DNA of 32,058 bases, taken from positions 1 through 32,058 of the forward strand of contig JAEUHP010000178.1 in the NCBI GenBank assembly GCA_016795295.1. The letters run 5' to 3'. Positions 15,678-24,198 of the stretch are shown here, piece by piece. Numbering within the stretch: the first letter of the stretch is position 1; the number at the start of each line of letters is the position of its first letter. The notes beneath the pieces are model-generated. The model ran no database searches, was not told the origin of the DNA, and saw only the letters and a list, made by a program, of their open reading frames with translations. A program made the translations under genes and the position numbers. Source of the stretch: Planctomycetota bacterium (GTDB taxonomy: Bacteria > Planctomycetota > UBA1135 > UBA2386).

Positions 15678-16601
15678 ATGAGCAAGATCCCGATGTCGTT
15701 GCATGGCAGGTTGTCGTTGCGGGCGTTGACCGCACTCGTGCTCCTCGTGTGCGTGGCCGCTGTGCCGTTTGGTGCCGGCAACCGCGTTGGAGTGGCGTCG
15801 GCAAAGACCTTGGCGTTTGCTGGTGAGTTGCTCGAGGTGGGCAAGAGCCGTTGGGCTGTGGAGGGGCAGGCGACGCTTGCTGTCGGTGTCGGCCATGCTG
15901 CCGCCAACTCTGGGGTGGCGGACCGCCTCGGAGCAGCCCCCGACGCGCATCGCACTTCCTCCGGTTCCTTGGCGCAGCATTCGCAGAGCGAGCCGAGCGA
16001 GCCGACGATGGGTGGTGCGACCACCTGCCCCGTCAGCCACACGTCATGCCCGCAGCAGATGACCCTGTGCCCGCGGCAGACGACCAACTGCCCCGAACAG
16101 GCCACCGTCTGTGTCACCACCCAGTGTCCGACGCTTGCCACTGTTTGCCCCGAGGTGGCCACCACGTGCCAGCTGACCACGTGCCCAGTCATCGCCACCA
16201 GTTGCCCGACGACGGCGACTCTGTGCCCGAGAATCCAAACTCTGTGCCCTGCCCAGGCAACTTCGTGCCCCCAGGTCCAAACGACCTGTCCGTTGCAGTT
16301 CACGGTCTGCAATACGCTGCAGACCAAGTGTCCGACCAATCCAACCGTGTGCGAGAACACGGTCTGCCCTTTCGCGGCCACCAAGTGCCCGAAGCGAGAG
16401 ACCGTTTGTGAATTCACGAAGTGCAACACGGACGCCGAGTCCAGTTGTTCGCACATGGTCATTTGCCAGTTGTGTGGCCGAAGCTACCAGCCAGGACCTC
16501 CTGCAGGGCTCTACACGCCCTCGGTGGTGACGAACGAGTCGATGGTGACGACCGTGGGGCCGGCTGCGCCGCCCGCGCCGCGACTTGCCTTCTTGCCCTG
16601 A
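15678..16601 (+). CDS. Secreted Thr-x-Cys-Pro heptad-repeat protein, copy 2
   Basis: 307 aa, full-length paralogue of the preceding gene. It has a signal peptide (about 14-30, LRALTALVLLVCVAAVP), the same K-T-L-x-FA-x-x-LL-(D/E)-V-x-K-x-RW pre-repeat segment, a longer Ser/Ala/Gly linker, the shared EPTMGGATTCP entry, and a tail ending PRLAFLP. Repeat cysteines run from 117 to 249. Steps are 7,7,7,7,5,7,7,5, then eight of 7, then 5,7,7,5: the same irregular register as copy 1 for the first 17 steps. Three further Cys (257, 263, 266) follow in a C-x5-C-x2-C cluster. Start 15678 follows an AGGA-type ribosome binding site very close to the ATG. The gene is followed by a hairpin terminator. Function unknown; extracytoplasmic location is well supported. 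Confidence 0.85.
   Translation: MSKIPMSLHGRLSLRALTALVLLVCVAAVPFGAGNRVGVASAKTLAFAGELLEVGKSRWAVEGQATLAVGVGHAAANSGVADRLGAAPDAHRTSSGSLAQHSQSEPSEPTMGGATTCPVSHTSCPQQMTLCPRQTTNCPEQATVCVTTQCPTLATVCPEVATTCQLTTCPVIATSCPTTATLCPRIQTLCPAQATSCPQVQTTCPLQFTVCNTLQTKCPTNPTVCENTVCPFAATKCPKRETVCEFTKCNTDAESSCSHMVICQLCGRSYQPGPPAGLYTPSVVTNESMVTTVGPAAPPAPRLAFLP
16020..16424 (+). repeat. Coding tandem repeat, 21-bp unit, copy 2
   Basis: The 7-residue T-x-C-P-x-x-x repeat of the second paralogue. The shorter 15-bp units fall at the same ordinal places as in copy 1 until the last few, showing that both arrays descend from one already irregular array rather than expanding independently. Confidence 0.8.
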
Positions 16602-16605
16602 TCCG

Positions 16606-16627
16606 GCCTGCCAGCCGGGCGGCAGGC
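16606..16627 (+). terminator. Hairpin terminator after the Cys-heptad genes
   Basis: GCCTGCC (16606-16612) and GGCAGGC (16621-16627) form a perfect 7-bp stem around an 8-base loop, followed by TTT. It begins 4 bases after the stop of copy 2. The short T-tract makes it a weak intrinsic terminator by sequence, but its place is right. Confidence 0.55.
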
Positions 16628-16904
16628 TTTGGCTCCACCCCCTGGCGCGGTAGGCGCTGCGGTGCGGCAGCTTGCTGGTCGATACGGAGCCTGAGATGGT
16701 TCGAAGTGTGTGCTGACCAGGGCGTCGCACCCGGGGGCCCCGCTCATGGGCCATGCACCCGTCGCGCTGGGCGACCGAGGTCGCTGATCGACCAAGGGCT
16801 CTGATGCGGCAAGGCACGGGCCCACGGGGCCGCCGGCCGGCCCAGCGACCTTGCGGCGAGGTTCCCCTGCGCCTGCCCGCAGCGCTTCTGCAACTACCGG
16901 CGCG
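16628..16904. other. Gene-poor stretch
   Basis: I see no gene, RNA or mobile element here. Open frames exist on both strands but have the Arg/Pro/Ala-rich shadow composition of high-GC sequence, and none has a signal peptide, motif or ribosome binding site. Confidence 0.5.
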
Positions 16905-17227
16905 CGCCGAATGCGCCAAGGCGGTGGCACCTTCGCGGCGGTGCTCGAGACCAGCAGTTCCGTCAACTGGCTCCTGGTCGCCACCACGCGCGCCGAATGA
17001 GGGGCTGCGGCAGCCGCGTGCTCGTTCCCGATCCGTACGGTTCGATGGTGCTTGGACCGCTGGGCAGCACGCGGGGACTGGCGGTGCAGGCGTTCGCGGT
17101 GGCCGCCGTGGCGAGCCTGGTCGACACCACGTTCTTCGGGCAGTGGTTGGTGGCCAACGCGCAGACGCCGGGCTGCCCGAGCTTCCCGTTCGCGTTCCCG
17201 AACGCTCTGCTGCTGCAGATCCAGTAG
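16905..17227 (+). pseudogene. Probable frameshifted remnant of a secreted protein's C-terminal module
   Basis: One frame reads protein-like (QGGGTFAAVLETSSSVNWLLVATTRAE) up to a TGA at 16998-17000. A second frame, beginning about there, reads PDPYGSMVLGPLGSTRG, then LAVQAFAV and FFGQWLVANAQTPGCPSF, and stops at 17225-17227. Both pieces look like consecutive parts of a planctomycete-type C-terminal beta module, and a frame change between about 16990 and 17020 would join them. No signal peptide or plausible start is found upstream, so most of the gene is gone. Alternatively, 16997-17227 could be a real 76-aa gene, but it lacks any export signal. Confidence 0.42.
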
Positions 17228-17503
17228 CCGGTGCCCCGCGGGCCACGTGGTCCACTCGTCCCGCTTCGGCGTGAGCGCGGCGCGCGACCGCTGTCACGGT
17301 CGACGGGACTGCTGAGCCGCGACGGCCCCGTGAGCCGCTGTTGCTGCGCGCGCGCGAGCTGGGCTCCAGAGCACTGCAGGATTTCCCCAGCGATGGTGGT
17401 TGCCGCGGACGAGACAGGCAACCGGGCAGTGTCGAGGCTTGCACGTCTGCAGCTTCGGCCCGCTCTCGCCGCTGGCCGGCAACGGCCTCTGGAGATTCCA
17501 ACG
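17228..17503. other. Intergenic leader region of the FG-GAP gene
   Basis: No gene is recognised. GGAGA about 8 bases before the ATG at 17504 is a fair ribosome binding site. I saw no clear promoter hexamers. Confidence 0.4.
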
Positions 17504-20500
17504 ATGCAACTACCTTTCGTTCCCGCCCCGACGGCCGACTCTGTGGCCGTCGCGTCACGCGCCCGAACCGGGCCAGGACTGGCACTCGCCGCAGCGCTCG
17601 GCTTGGTTGGCGCTGCACCAGCGCAGATCACCACTTCGTCGATCCAGCTCGTTCCGCCGTTGCCGAACAACACCTGCAACGCGAACCCGCGGCCGAGCCC
17701 GGTGCCGCTCGAGAACTACCGGCTCACGGTTGGGGACCTGAATGGCGATGGTTTCCCGGACTTGGTGTTCAGCAACGCCGCCGCCTTCTGCCGAGTCTAC
17801 TTCCTCGAGGACCAAGGCGGCTCGTTGGTGGTCATCGGTCACGACGACGTGATCCCCTATCTGCCCTCCTGCAGCACCACAGGGGCGGGGGCACGCAATC
17901 TGACCGTCAGCCCGTGGAGCATCGACAGCGCGATCGTCTACGACATCGACCTCGATGGTGTGAACGAACTGGTGTACTTGGAGCACATCCCTTCCGCCAC
18001 CGGGCAGGGCAGCATCCATCTGCGGGTCCACAGGCTCTCGGCGAACTCGAAGACGGACTTGGTGCCCGACGCCCACGCGGTGCCGCCGGCCAGCGCTTCG
18101 CTCACCACGCTGATGGCCGGCGGGCAGTACTTCCGAACCAGCTGCACACCGGTCGCCTGTGGCGACTCGAGCATCGACCAGAAAGGCGGTCGCTCGTTCT
18201 TCATGAAGGTGGTGAACGTCCGCGGCCGCACCTACCCGCAAGACATCCTGGTGTGGACGCACAATGCCGTGAACAACAAGGCCCTGATGGTGTTCGGCTA
18301 CGACAGCAACCCAGGCGGCACGCCCAGCCTCGTGCGCTTGTTCGAGCACGCCACCGTCGGCACGAACCCGGTCGAGATCGCCGGTTCGCCTGGCCACACT
18401 TGGAGCAGCGTGGACATCGACTACGACGGGCGCGAGGAGATCATCGGCCGTCACGTCATCACGTGGGATCCGGTCACGCAGACCAAGCAGCTGCGCTGGG
18501 GCGTGTCGCTGAAGGCCGATCCGGCCAACGCCAGCGTGTCGCTCGACAACCATCCGGACTGCGTGGCCGGAGTCGATCTGATCGCCAACTACTTCGCCCC
18601 GAACGGGTCCTTGGTGCCGTCGCCTGGGCGCGAAGTCGTGATCGCACCGCAGACCGGCGCCTTGCCGAATGCGCCCGACGCGTCGGGGCCGATGGTCTAC
18701 CGCTCCATCACCGGGCACCAGTTCGGCACCCCGCAATCCCCCGCGGAATGGCCGCGCAAGATCCTGAACATCAACAGCACCGGCGACGGCGCCGAGCATT
18801 GGTTCCCCTCCAGCTCGGCCACCGGGTGGCAGCAGCCGAGTCCCAACAGCAACTGGAACGCGCTGGGCAATGCGCTCGCCGGCAATGGCATCGAGAACAA
18901 GGGCCCCAACGCACAGTCCCTGCTGCCGGTGGACATCGTCTACGTGATGGATCCCATCACCGGCAAGGAGATCAGCCCCGGGCTCGAACTGCTGGTGACG
19001 TCGAAAGCCAGCCTCGCCGGAGTCGGCAACGGCGGGTGCACGCAGGTCGGGCAGCTCCACTATCTGTTCGGCACCGGACCAGAGCTGCAGGCTCTCGGCT
19101 GGGAGCAGAGCACGGGCACCCAGCACCTCGGTCCGTCGATGTGGGGCATGTTCCCCGTCGACTTCCACGGCACCCGCGATGCTGTGGAGATCCACAGTCT
19201 CACCGGAGTCAGCTGCGGTGGGACGCCGCGGCACAACATGTTCCGCTGGCAGCTGCATCCGAACTTCGGACCCGGCCAGGCGAAGAAGGTGCAGCCGGTC
19301 ATCGACTGGAATCTCGCTCCCGGGTCGCCGGCGGTCGAGAAGCTGGCGATGCTCGATGGCACAGCCGGTCGCGACCTGTTCGGCGACAGCCGTGAAGAGC
19401 TGATGCTCTTGCGCAACTACTCGCTGCTGGGCAACGGCAGCTTCGCCAACTCGGAACTGCTGGTGGTCCGCGACACGCAGCCGGTGAGCCGTCCGGAGCC
19501 GAGCCCGTGGCGGTTCCTCGACTACCGCAAGCGCACCGAGAGCAACACCAACGAGCCGCTGGACTACAAGTCTCTCGCGGGCCTGCGCTTCCACACCACC
19601 CACTTGCCGCGTGGCTTGGCCGGCTCGGCCTATGGCTACCCGCAGGACACTCGTCTCGTGCAGAACGTGCCGGGCCAACCGGCCGGCTTCGGCATCGTCG
19701 CCGAGGGCGGCGTTGCGCCCTATACGTTCACGGTGACGGGCGGCGCGATCCCCGCGGGGCTCACGGCGACCCCGATCGCGGCCAACGGGGCATTGAGTGG
19801 CACCTACTTCTTGCACGGAACGCCGACCACGGCGGGGGTGCGCAACTTCACTCTGCGCGTGACCGACAGCGCCAGCCCGCCCCAGACGGTTTCGCAGACC
19901 TTCTGGATCACCGTCGCCTCGTCGCCGACTGCGCTGCCGGATCCCCGGCCGAGGATCACTGCGGGAGGGTTCTCCGGGGCCTACCTGCTGGCGGGCACGC
20001 CGGCACTGGTGAACGTCGTCGCCTTCGTCAGCGACGCGAACAACGACGTCGTGGGCGTGAGCGTGCTCGACGAAGCGGGTGCCGTCATCGGTTCCCTGAC
20101 CCAGACCACCGCGACGCGGTGGGACGGCCAGGTGACCGTTCCGGCCCTGGCGGCCGGCGCAGATCTGCACTTGCGCATGGTCGCCCACGACGCGGCGCTG
20201 AACGTCAGCACCACGTGGCCACACTTGGCCGTCGAGGGTGGGCCTGGGTACGGCCGGCCGGTGTATCCCACCGAGCCGCCGAACGGCCAGCCCCAGAGTC
20301 GGACGCCGTTGATCGATCGAGTGGCGACCACGGTTTCCACCATCGAAGCCGCCGAGATCAGCGACTTCGCCGGCGGCGTCGGCGTGACGGTGCACGTCGC
20401 CGATCGCAAGAACATGACCGTCGACCTCGTCGAGGTGCGTCTGGTCCATCCCATGACCGGCGTCGCCGTCGATGCCTACACCAAGTCGCTGGTGCCCACC

Positions 20501-20650
20501 AACGGCACGCTGAACCAATACACGATCAACTACCGCCCGACGGCGTCGCACATCGGCTGGGGCGAGTATGCGCTGCAAGCGCGGATTCGGGTCACCAACG
20601 GCACGGCCAGTTTCGTCAGCGATTGGTGGCCGGGTTTGGTCGCGCACTGA
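17504..20650 (+). CDS. Secreted FG-GAP/beta-propeller protein with Ig-like domains, weakly polysaccharide-lyase-11-like
   Basis: 1048 aa. A signal peptide ends near residue 40 (LALAAALGLVGAAPA-Q). Calcium-loop FG-GAP motifs occur at D78-LNGDGFPD and D147-IDLDGVNE, with further D-x-D-x-D-G-REE-type sites near 302-314 (VDIDYDGREEI) and 624-633 (DLFGDSREEL). The order 'D-x-D-G-x-x-E' repeats ... 'GD-x-REE' ... 'R-x-Y' recalls the propeller of rhamnogalacturonan lyases (PL11), but catalytic residues cannot be confirmed. Residues ~715-805 form a putative-Ig domain (GTPTTAGVRNFTLRVTD). Two Ig-like segments fill ~810-1048. The start uses the ATG preceded by GGAGA; the longer open frame upstream is Arg-rich and unlike protein. 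Probably a surface or exported carbohydrate-active or adhesive protein. Confidence 0.82.
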   Translation: MQLPFVPAPTADSVAVASRARTGPGLALAAALGLVGAAPAQITTSSIQLVPPLPNNTCNANPRPSPVPLENYRLTVGDLNGDGFPDLVFSNAAAFCRVYFLEDQGGSLVVIGHDDVIPYLPSCSTTGAGARNLTVSPWSIDSAIVYDIDLDGVNELVYLEHIPSATGQGSIHLRVHRLSANSKTDLVPDAHAVPPASASLTTLMAGGQYFRTSCTPVACGDSSIDQKGGRSFFMKVVNVRGRTYPQDILVWTHNAVNNKALMVFGYDSNPGGTPSLVRLFEHATVGTNPVEIAGSPGHTWSSVDIDYDGREEIIGRHVITWDPVTQTKQLRWGVSLKADPANASVSLDNHPDCVAGVDLIANYFAPNGSLVPSPGREVVIAPQTGALPNAPDASGPMVYRSITGHQFGTPQSPAEWPRKILNINSTGDGAEHWFPSSSATGWQQPSPNSNWNALGNALAGNGIENKGPNAQSLLPVDIVYVMDPITGKEISPGLELLVTSKASLAGVGNGGCTQVGQLHYLFGTGPELQALGWEQSTGTQHLGPSMWGMFPVDFHGTRDAVEIHSLTGVSCGGTPRHNMFRWQLHPNFGPGQAKKVQPVIDWNLAPGSPAVEKLAMLDGTAGRDLFGDSREELMLLRNYSLLGNGSFANSELLVVRDTQPVSRPEPSPWRFLDYRKRTESNTNEPLDYKSLAGLRFHTTHLPRGLAGSAYGYPQDTRLVQNVPGQPAGFGIVAEGGVAPYTFTVTGGAIPAGLTATPIAANGALSGTYFLHGTPTTAGVRNFTLRVTDSASPPQTVSQTFWITVASSPTALPDPRPRITAGGFSGAYLLAGTPALVNVVAFVSDANNDVVGVSVLDEAGAVIGSLTQTTATRWDGQVTVPALAAGADLHLRMVAHDAALNVSTTWPHLAVEGGPGYGRPVYPTEPPNGQPQSRTPLIDRVATTVSTIEAAEISDFAGGVGVTVHVADRKNMTVDLVEVRLVHPMTGVAVDAYTKSLVPTNGTLNQYTINYRPTASHIGWGEYALQARIRVTNGTASFVSDWWPGLVAH

Positions 20651-20690
20651 CCTGGGCGAACCGGCGACCCGCTCGGCCCTCGGGCTGGGT

Positions 20691-20717
20691 GGGCGCCGGA
20701 CGCGCTGGCGGGCGCCC
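20691..20717 (+). terminator. Possible terminator hairpin after the FG-GAP gene
   Basis: GGGCGCC (20691-20697) can pair with GGCGCCC (20711-20717) across a 13-base loop, about 40 bases past the stop. No T-tract follows, so it may only be a GC-rich inverted repeat. Confidence 0.25.
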
Positions 20718-20753
20718 GTCCCGGTTCGAGGACCGATTCTGCGCGCGGGACCT

Positions 20754-20759
20754 TAGACT
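20754..20759 (+). promoter_or_regulatory. -10-like TAGACT upstream of the S15-type hydrolase
   Basis: TAGACT lies 46 bases upstream of the ATG at 20806. No good -35 is visible at the expected spacing. Confidence 0.2.
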
Positions 20760-20805
20760 TCGTGCGGCGCACGCCACGTGTGCCGCGAACTGGTCCTTGC
20801 GTCCC

Positions 20806-22893
20806 ATGCGCCGACTCTCCTGCGTGCTCGCCGTCCTGGCCACCCTCGGTGGTCTGCCCGCCCAAGATCCGGTGCCGCCCGCGGGTGGCTTTCCATTCGC
20901 GGAACGCGACTATGCGCCCGGCGGCGCCCTCGGGCCCGTGACCTGGGTCGATGGCGTGGTGACCGCGCTGCACGTCTACCACCCGGTGGCGCCGGCGCCG
21001 GCCTCCGGTTGGCCGTGCGTGCTGCTGGTGCACGGTGGCGATGGCAACCGCAACATCCAGCCGCTGCGCGCTCGGGGCCGGTTGCTGGCGCGCGCGGGTT
21101 ACGTCTGCCTCGCCTACGACGTGCGTGGCGAAGGGGTGACGGTGGCGGCCAACCCGCCGGGCTTCGACGCGTCGGAGGGCGCGCGCTTGCGCGACGTCGC
21201 CGAAGTGTTCGCGCGGGCGAACACCTGGCTGCCGGCGGGTGTGTCGGTCGATCCAACGCGTCTGGCCGTGACCGGCGAATCGCTCGGCGGCCGCACCTCG
21301 TTCCGCGCGGCGGCGTGGTCGGGGCAGCCGCTGCCCGCACCGCTCGGTCCGTACACGACGCTGCCCAGGATCGCCGCGGTGGCGCCGCGCATCGCGCCGC
21401 TCGACGTCGCCGGCGATGCCGTGGTCGACGGTCTGCTGCTCAACGCCGAAGTCGCCACCGGCATCTACGAACGTGGTCCCGGCGACCCCTACTACCCTTG
21501 GCTGCTGGCCGAGGACTTCCCGGCGATCGCTGCGGCGCTGACTGCCGATCCGCTGCGCAATTTCTTGCCGCGTCTCCAGGTCAGCAGTGTGCCGATGCTC
21601 ATCACCAACTGCTGGGACGATGCCAAGCACCAGCTCGCGTCGACGGTCGACGCACTGCCGCTGCTGCCGCCGACGCTGCCGGTGCACACCTACTGGACGA
21701 CGAACGGCCACGGCACGGCGCCGAACGACGGCGAGCAGCTCGCCAACGACGAGGCGATCCGGCGCTGGTTCGACCACTTTCTGAAGGGGCGCGCCAACGG
21801 TGTGCCGTTCGAGCCCAAGCACGAATCGGGTGTGGCACCGGCTGGACGCGCCGCCCACCTCGATTCGGGCGCGCTGTGGGGCCACGCGCTGGCGCCGAGT
21901 TGGCCGCCCGCGGGAACCACCACGACGAGTCTGTTCCTGCGCAGCGCGGGTGGGCAGAGTCTGGCCGCGGCGGCGCCGACGGCGGTCGAGCCTGCCGCCG
22001 TGGTCGCCAACGTGGCACTGGCGCCGGGCTACGGCATCGCGGCGTTCTGTGCCGACCAGCGCAGTCCCAGCGCGCTGGTGGCGGCGTGGGCCCTCGACAA
22101 CGAAGTGTTCACCGGTGCTGTGCTGGCGCAGGAATTGCAGATCCTCGGCCGGCCCCGCTTTTCGGCGACCGTCGACGCCACCGCGGGCGACTTCCTCGTC
22201 ACTGCGGCGCTCTACGCGGTCGGTCCCGGGGGCACCGAGAAGTTGATCACGGCGGGCACCCACGGGGTGCGGGGTGGCGCCGCCGGGGTGCATGCGCTGG
22301 GCATCGAACTCGACGACACTGCGTTCGTGCTGCCCGCGGGTTCCCGTCTGCGCCTCAAGCTGCGCAATCTGCCCATCCACGACGCCGCCGGGAACACGTT
22401 CGTGCGGTTCCTGCCGTGTTTCGTCGCCGGTGCGACCGCGGTGCGCATCGCCCCGGCCACGCCGGCGCGGCTCGACCTGCCGACTCGGGCCCGCAGCCAG
22501 GCGTTCGTGCTGCCGCGGCTGGTGACGGTGCCGGTCGCGTCGGGGCCGCTGCACACGCTGCAGGTGGCGGCGGGGGCGTCGCGGGCGGGCCAGTTCTACC
22601 TGCTGCTGCTCGGAGCGTCGGGGTTCGGCCCGGGGGCGGTGTTCGCGCCCGAAGTGCTGCCGATCCAGCTCGATCCGTGGAGCTACGCGGTCGCGGCCGC
22701 GCCGACTGGGCCGTGGTTCCCGGGTTTCGCCGGAACGCTCGATGCCGCGGGCCGCGCCACGGCCACCGTGGACCTGCGCACGCTCGTGCTGCCCCCGCAA
22801 CTGCTCGGCATGCGTTGGACCACGGCCGTGCTCGGCCTCGACGGCGGCGGCTACTGGGGCGGCGGGCCGGCGGAGTTCGAGATCGTGCCCTGA
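20806..22893 (+). CDS. Secreted alpha/beta hydrolase with S15/CocE-like architecture
   Basis: 695 aa. A signal peptide covers about 1-20 (VLAVLATLGGLPAQ). The N-terminal half is an alpha/beta-hydrolase: HGGDG oxyanion region at 76-80, nucleophile elbow GESLGG with Ser159, an acid in the CWDD stretch near 270, and His302 in NGHG. A middle beta domain (FSATVDATAGDFLVTAALY ... RLRLKLRNLPIHD) matches the jelly-roll that closes X-Pro dipeptidyl-peptidase/CocE-type enzymes (peptidase family S15). The last ~110 residues form an extra beta module (FYLLLLGASG, then PIQLDP, then DAAGRATATVDLR) seen on other secreted proteins here. Family members cleave X-Pro peptides, cocaine or other esters and acyl groups; substrate unknown. 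Start: first ATG ahead of the signal peptide. Confidence 0.87.
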   Translation: MRRLSCVLAVLATLGGLPAQDPVPPAGGFPFAERDYAPGGALGPVTWVDGVVTALHVYHPVAPAPASGWPCVLLVHGGDGNRNIQPLRARGRLLARAGYVCLAYDVRGEGVTVAANPPGFDASEGARLRDVAEVFARANTWLPAGVSVDPTRLAVTGESLGGRTSFRAAAWSGQPLPAPLGPYTTLPRIAAVAPRIAPLDVAGDAVVDGLLLNAEVATGIYERGPGDPYYPWLLAEDFPAIAAALTADPLRNFLPRLQVSSVPMLITNCWDDAKHQLASTVDALPLLPPTLPVHTYWTTNGHGTAPNDGEQLANDEAIRRWFDHFLKGRANGVPFEPKHESGVAPAGRAAHLDSGALWGHALAPSWPPAGTTTTSLFLRSAGGQSLAAAAPTAVEPAAVVANVALAPGYGIAAFCADQRSPSALVAAWALDNEVFTGAVLAQELQILGRPRFSATVDATAGDFLVTAALYAVGPGGTEKLITAGTHGVRGGAAGVHALGIELDDTAFVLPAGSRLRLKLRNLPIHDAAGNTFVRFLPCFVAGATAVRIAPATPARLDLPTRARSQAFVLPRLVTVPVASGPLHTLQVAAGASRAGQFYLLLLGASGFGPGAVFAPEVLPIQLDPWSYAVAAAPTGPWFPGFAGTLDAAGRATATVDLRTLVLPPQLLGMRWTTAVLGLDGGGYWGGGPAEFEIVP

Positions 22894-22941
22894 GCGCGCC
22901 CGGGCGTGTCCGGTGCGCTGGTGCCGCGCCCGCGGCAACGG

Positions 22942-22947
22942 TACTCT
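22942..22947 (+). promoter_or_regulatory. -10-like TACTCT upstream of the LamG gene
   Basis: GGTACTCT lies 98 bases before the ATG at 23046, in the 152-bp gap after the hydrolase. The -35 region is poor. Low confidence. Confidence 0.2.
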
Positions 22948-23045
22948 TGCACGGCGGGGCTGGACCCGTTTCGGCGCGGTTGCAGCCGCTGCACTTCGCG
23001 CCACTGGCGCACCTGCCACCCGACCCCGAACCAGAAACCACACCC

Positions 23046-24170
23046 ATGCCACTGCCAGCTCCGCACCCAGCCCTTGCCGCCCTGCTCATGGCCGCCACCG
23101 CCACTGGCCAGGATCTGCTGCACTACAAGTTCGACGAAGTGTACGGCAGCAAAGTCGTCAACTACGCCGCCGGCTCGCTCGCCCCGAGCCAGGGCACCAT
23201 CGTCAGCTCCTTGCCTGGTGCGCCGGCTGCCTCGTGGGCGCCAGGGCGCTTTGGCGCAGGGGCACTCGCTGGCTCGATCGCGAGCCCCAACACGCCGAAC
23301 CGCCTCGACACCGGCTGGGTGCCGGGCACCTTCTCCGGGTCGCTCTCCTACGCGCTGTGGTTGAAGGTCGCCTACAACCAACCGGCCCCGAGCCTCTGCT
23401 ACGTCTTCGGCTCACCGACCAGCGGTCAGTTCCGCGTGTTCACTGGCGGCTCCGGGATCTGGTTCACGTCGGGGGCTGGGTTCGCCAGCCAATCGACCCT
23501 CGCCAACATCTACAACCTGGCGAACGGCAACTGGGTGCACCTCGCGTTCGTCGCCGACGCCGCCAGCCTGACCGCCACCTATTTCGTGAACGGTGTGGCG
23601 GAGCCATCGCGCACGATCACCGTGGCACCGACCTGGACCTCGCCGGTGCCGTTCACCGTGGGCCAGCAGCTCGTTGGTTCCGCCGGCAGCATTTTCGACA
23701 TCGACGAGTTCCTGCTGGCGAACCGCGCCATGACGGCCGTCGAGATCGCGGCGCTGGCGCAAGAACCGCGGGCCGGCAATGCCGGCTATGGCAGTGGCTG
23801 CGGGCCGCTGAGCCTCGGCAGTGTCGGTGGCGTGCCGGCGCTGGGCAACTTCGGTTATGGGCTGGAGCTCTCGAGTCCGCAGGCCGGCATCGCCTTGCTC
23901 GGCATCGGTGGCAACCGCGCCACGTATGCCGGGCAGCCACTGCCCTTCGATCTCGGCAGCCTGCTCGGTTATGGCGCCTGCACGATCGACAGCTCGTTCG
24001 ATCTGACCACGCTGTTCGCCGTGCTCGGCCCGCAGCCAGCGGTGTTCGGCATGCCGATTCCGCCTCTGCCGGCGTTCTTGGGGGTGACCTTCTACGCGCA
24101 GGCGCCAGGTTTGCTGGGTGGCAGCAGCTACGCCACCAGCAACGCGTTCGCAATCGCGATCGGCGGCTGA
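23046..24170 (+). CDS. Secreted LamG/concanavalin-like protein with planctomycete-type C-terminal module
   Basis: 374 aa. A signal peptide covers about 1-21 (ALAALLMAATATGQ). Residues ~24-245 form a LamG/concanavalin-A-like lectin domain: L-H-Y-K-F-D-E opening, SLSYALWLKV, NGNWVHLAFVAD, ATYFVNGV, and the terminal FDIDEFLLANRAMTAVEIAAL motif typical of LamG domains. Residues ~255-374 are the beta-rich module shared with the small secreted protein at 1086-1598 (GCGPLSLG, then ALLGIGG, G-x-PLPFDLG, CTIDSS-x-D, FYAQAPG). Lectin-like domains of this type bind glycans or act as structural units. It converges on the leftward hypothetical with 28 bp between. Confidence 0.87.
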   Translation: MPLPAPHPALAALLMAATATGQDLLHYKFDEVYGSKVVNYAAGSLAPSQGTIVSSLPGAPAASWAPGRFGAGALAGSIASPNTPNRLDTGWVPGTFSGSLSYALWLKVAYNQPAPSLCYVFGSPTSGQFRVFTGGSGIWFTSGAGFASQSTLANIYNLANGNWVHLAFVADAASLTATYFVNGVAEPSRTITVAPTWTSPVPFTVGQQLVGSAGSIFDIDEFLLANRAMTAVEIAALAQEPRAGNAGYGSGCGPLSLGSVGGVPALGNFGYGLELSSPQAGIALLGIGGNRATYAGQPLPFDLGSLLGYGACTIDSSFDLTTLFAVLGPQPAVFGMPIPPLPAFLGVTFYAQAPGLLGGSSYATSNAFAIAIGG

Positions 24171-24198
24171 GCGACGCGCCGGGGCGCAGGGTGAGTCT

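Noticed and set aside
15071..16424. CRISPR array suggested by regular repeats
   Set aside because: Units are 15-21 bp, contiguous, in frame and variable at non-Cys/Thr/Pro positions; no conserved 25-40 bp repeat or unique spacers.
17555..20647. Leftward open frame of 1030 codons
   Set aside because: Antisense to the FG-GAP gene, which has signal peptide, calcium loops and Ig-like domain; composition is shadow-like.
20530..23052. Leftward open frame of 840 codons
   Set aside because: Antisense to the S15-type hydrolase with its catalytic motifs.
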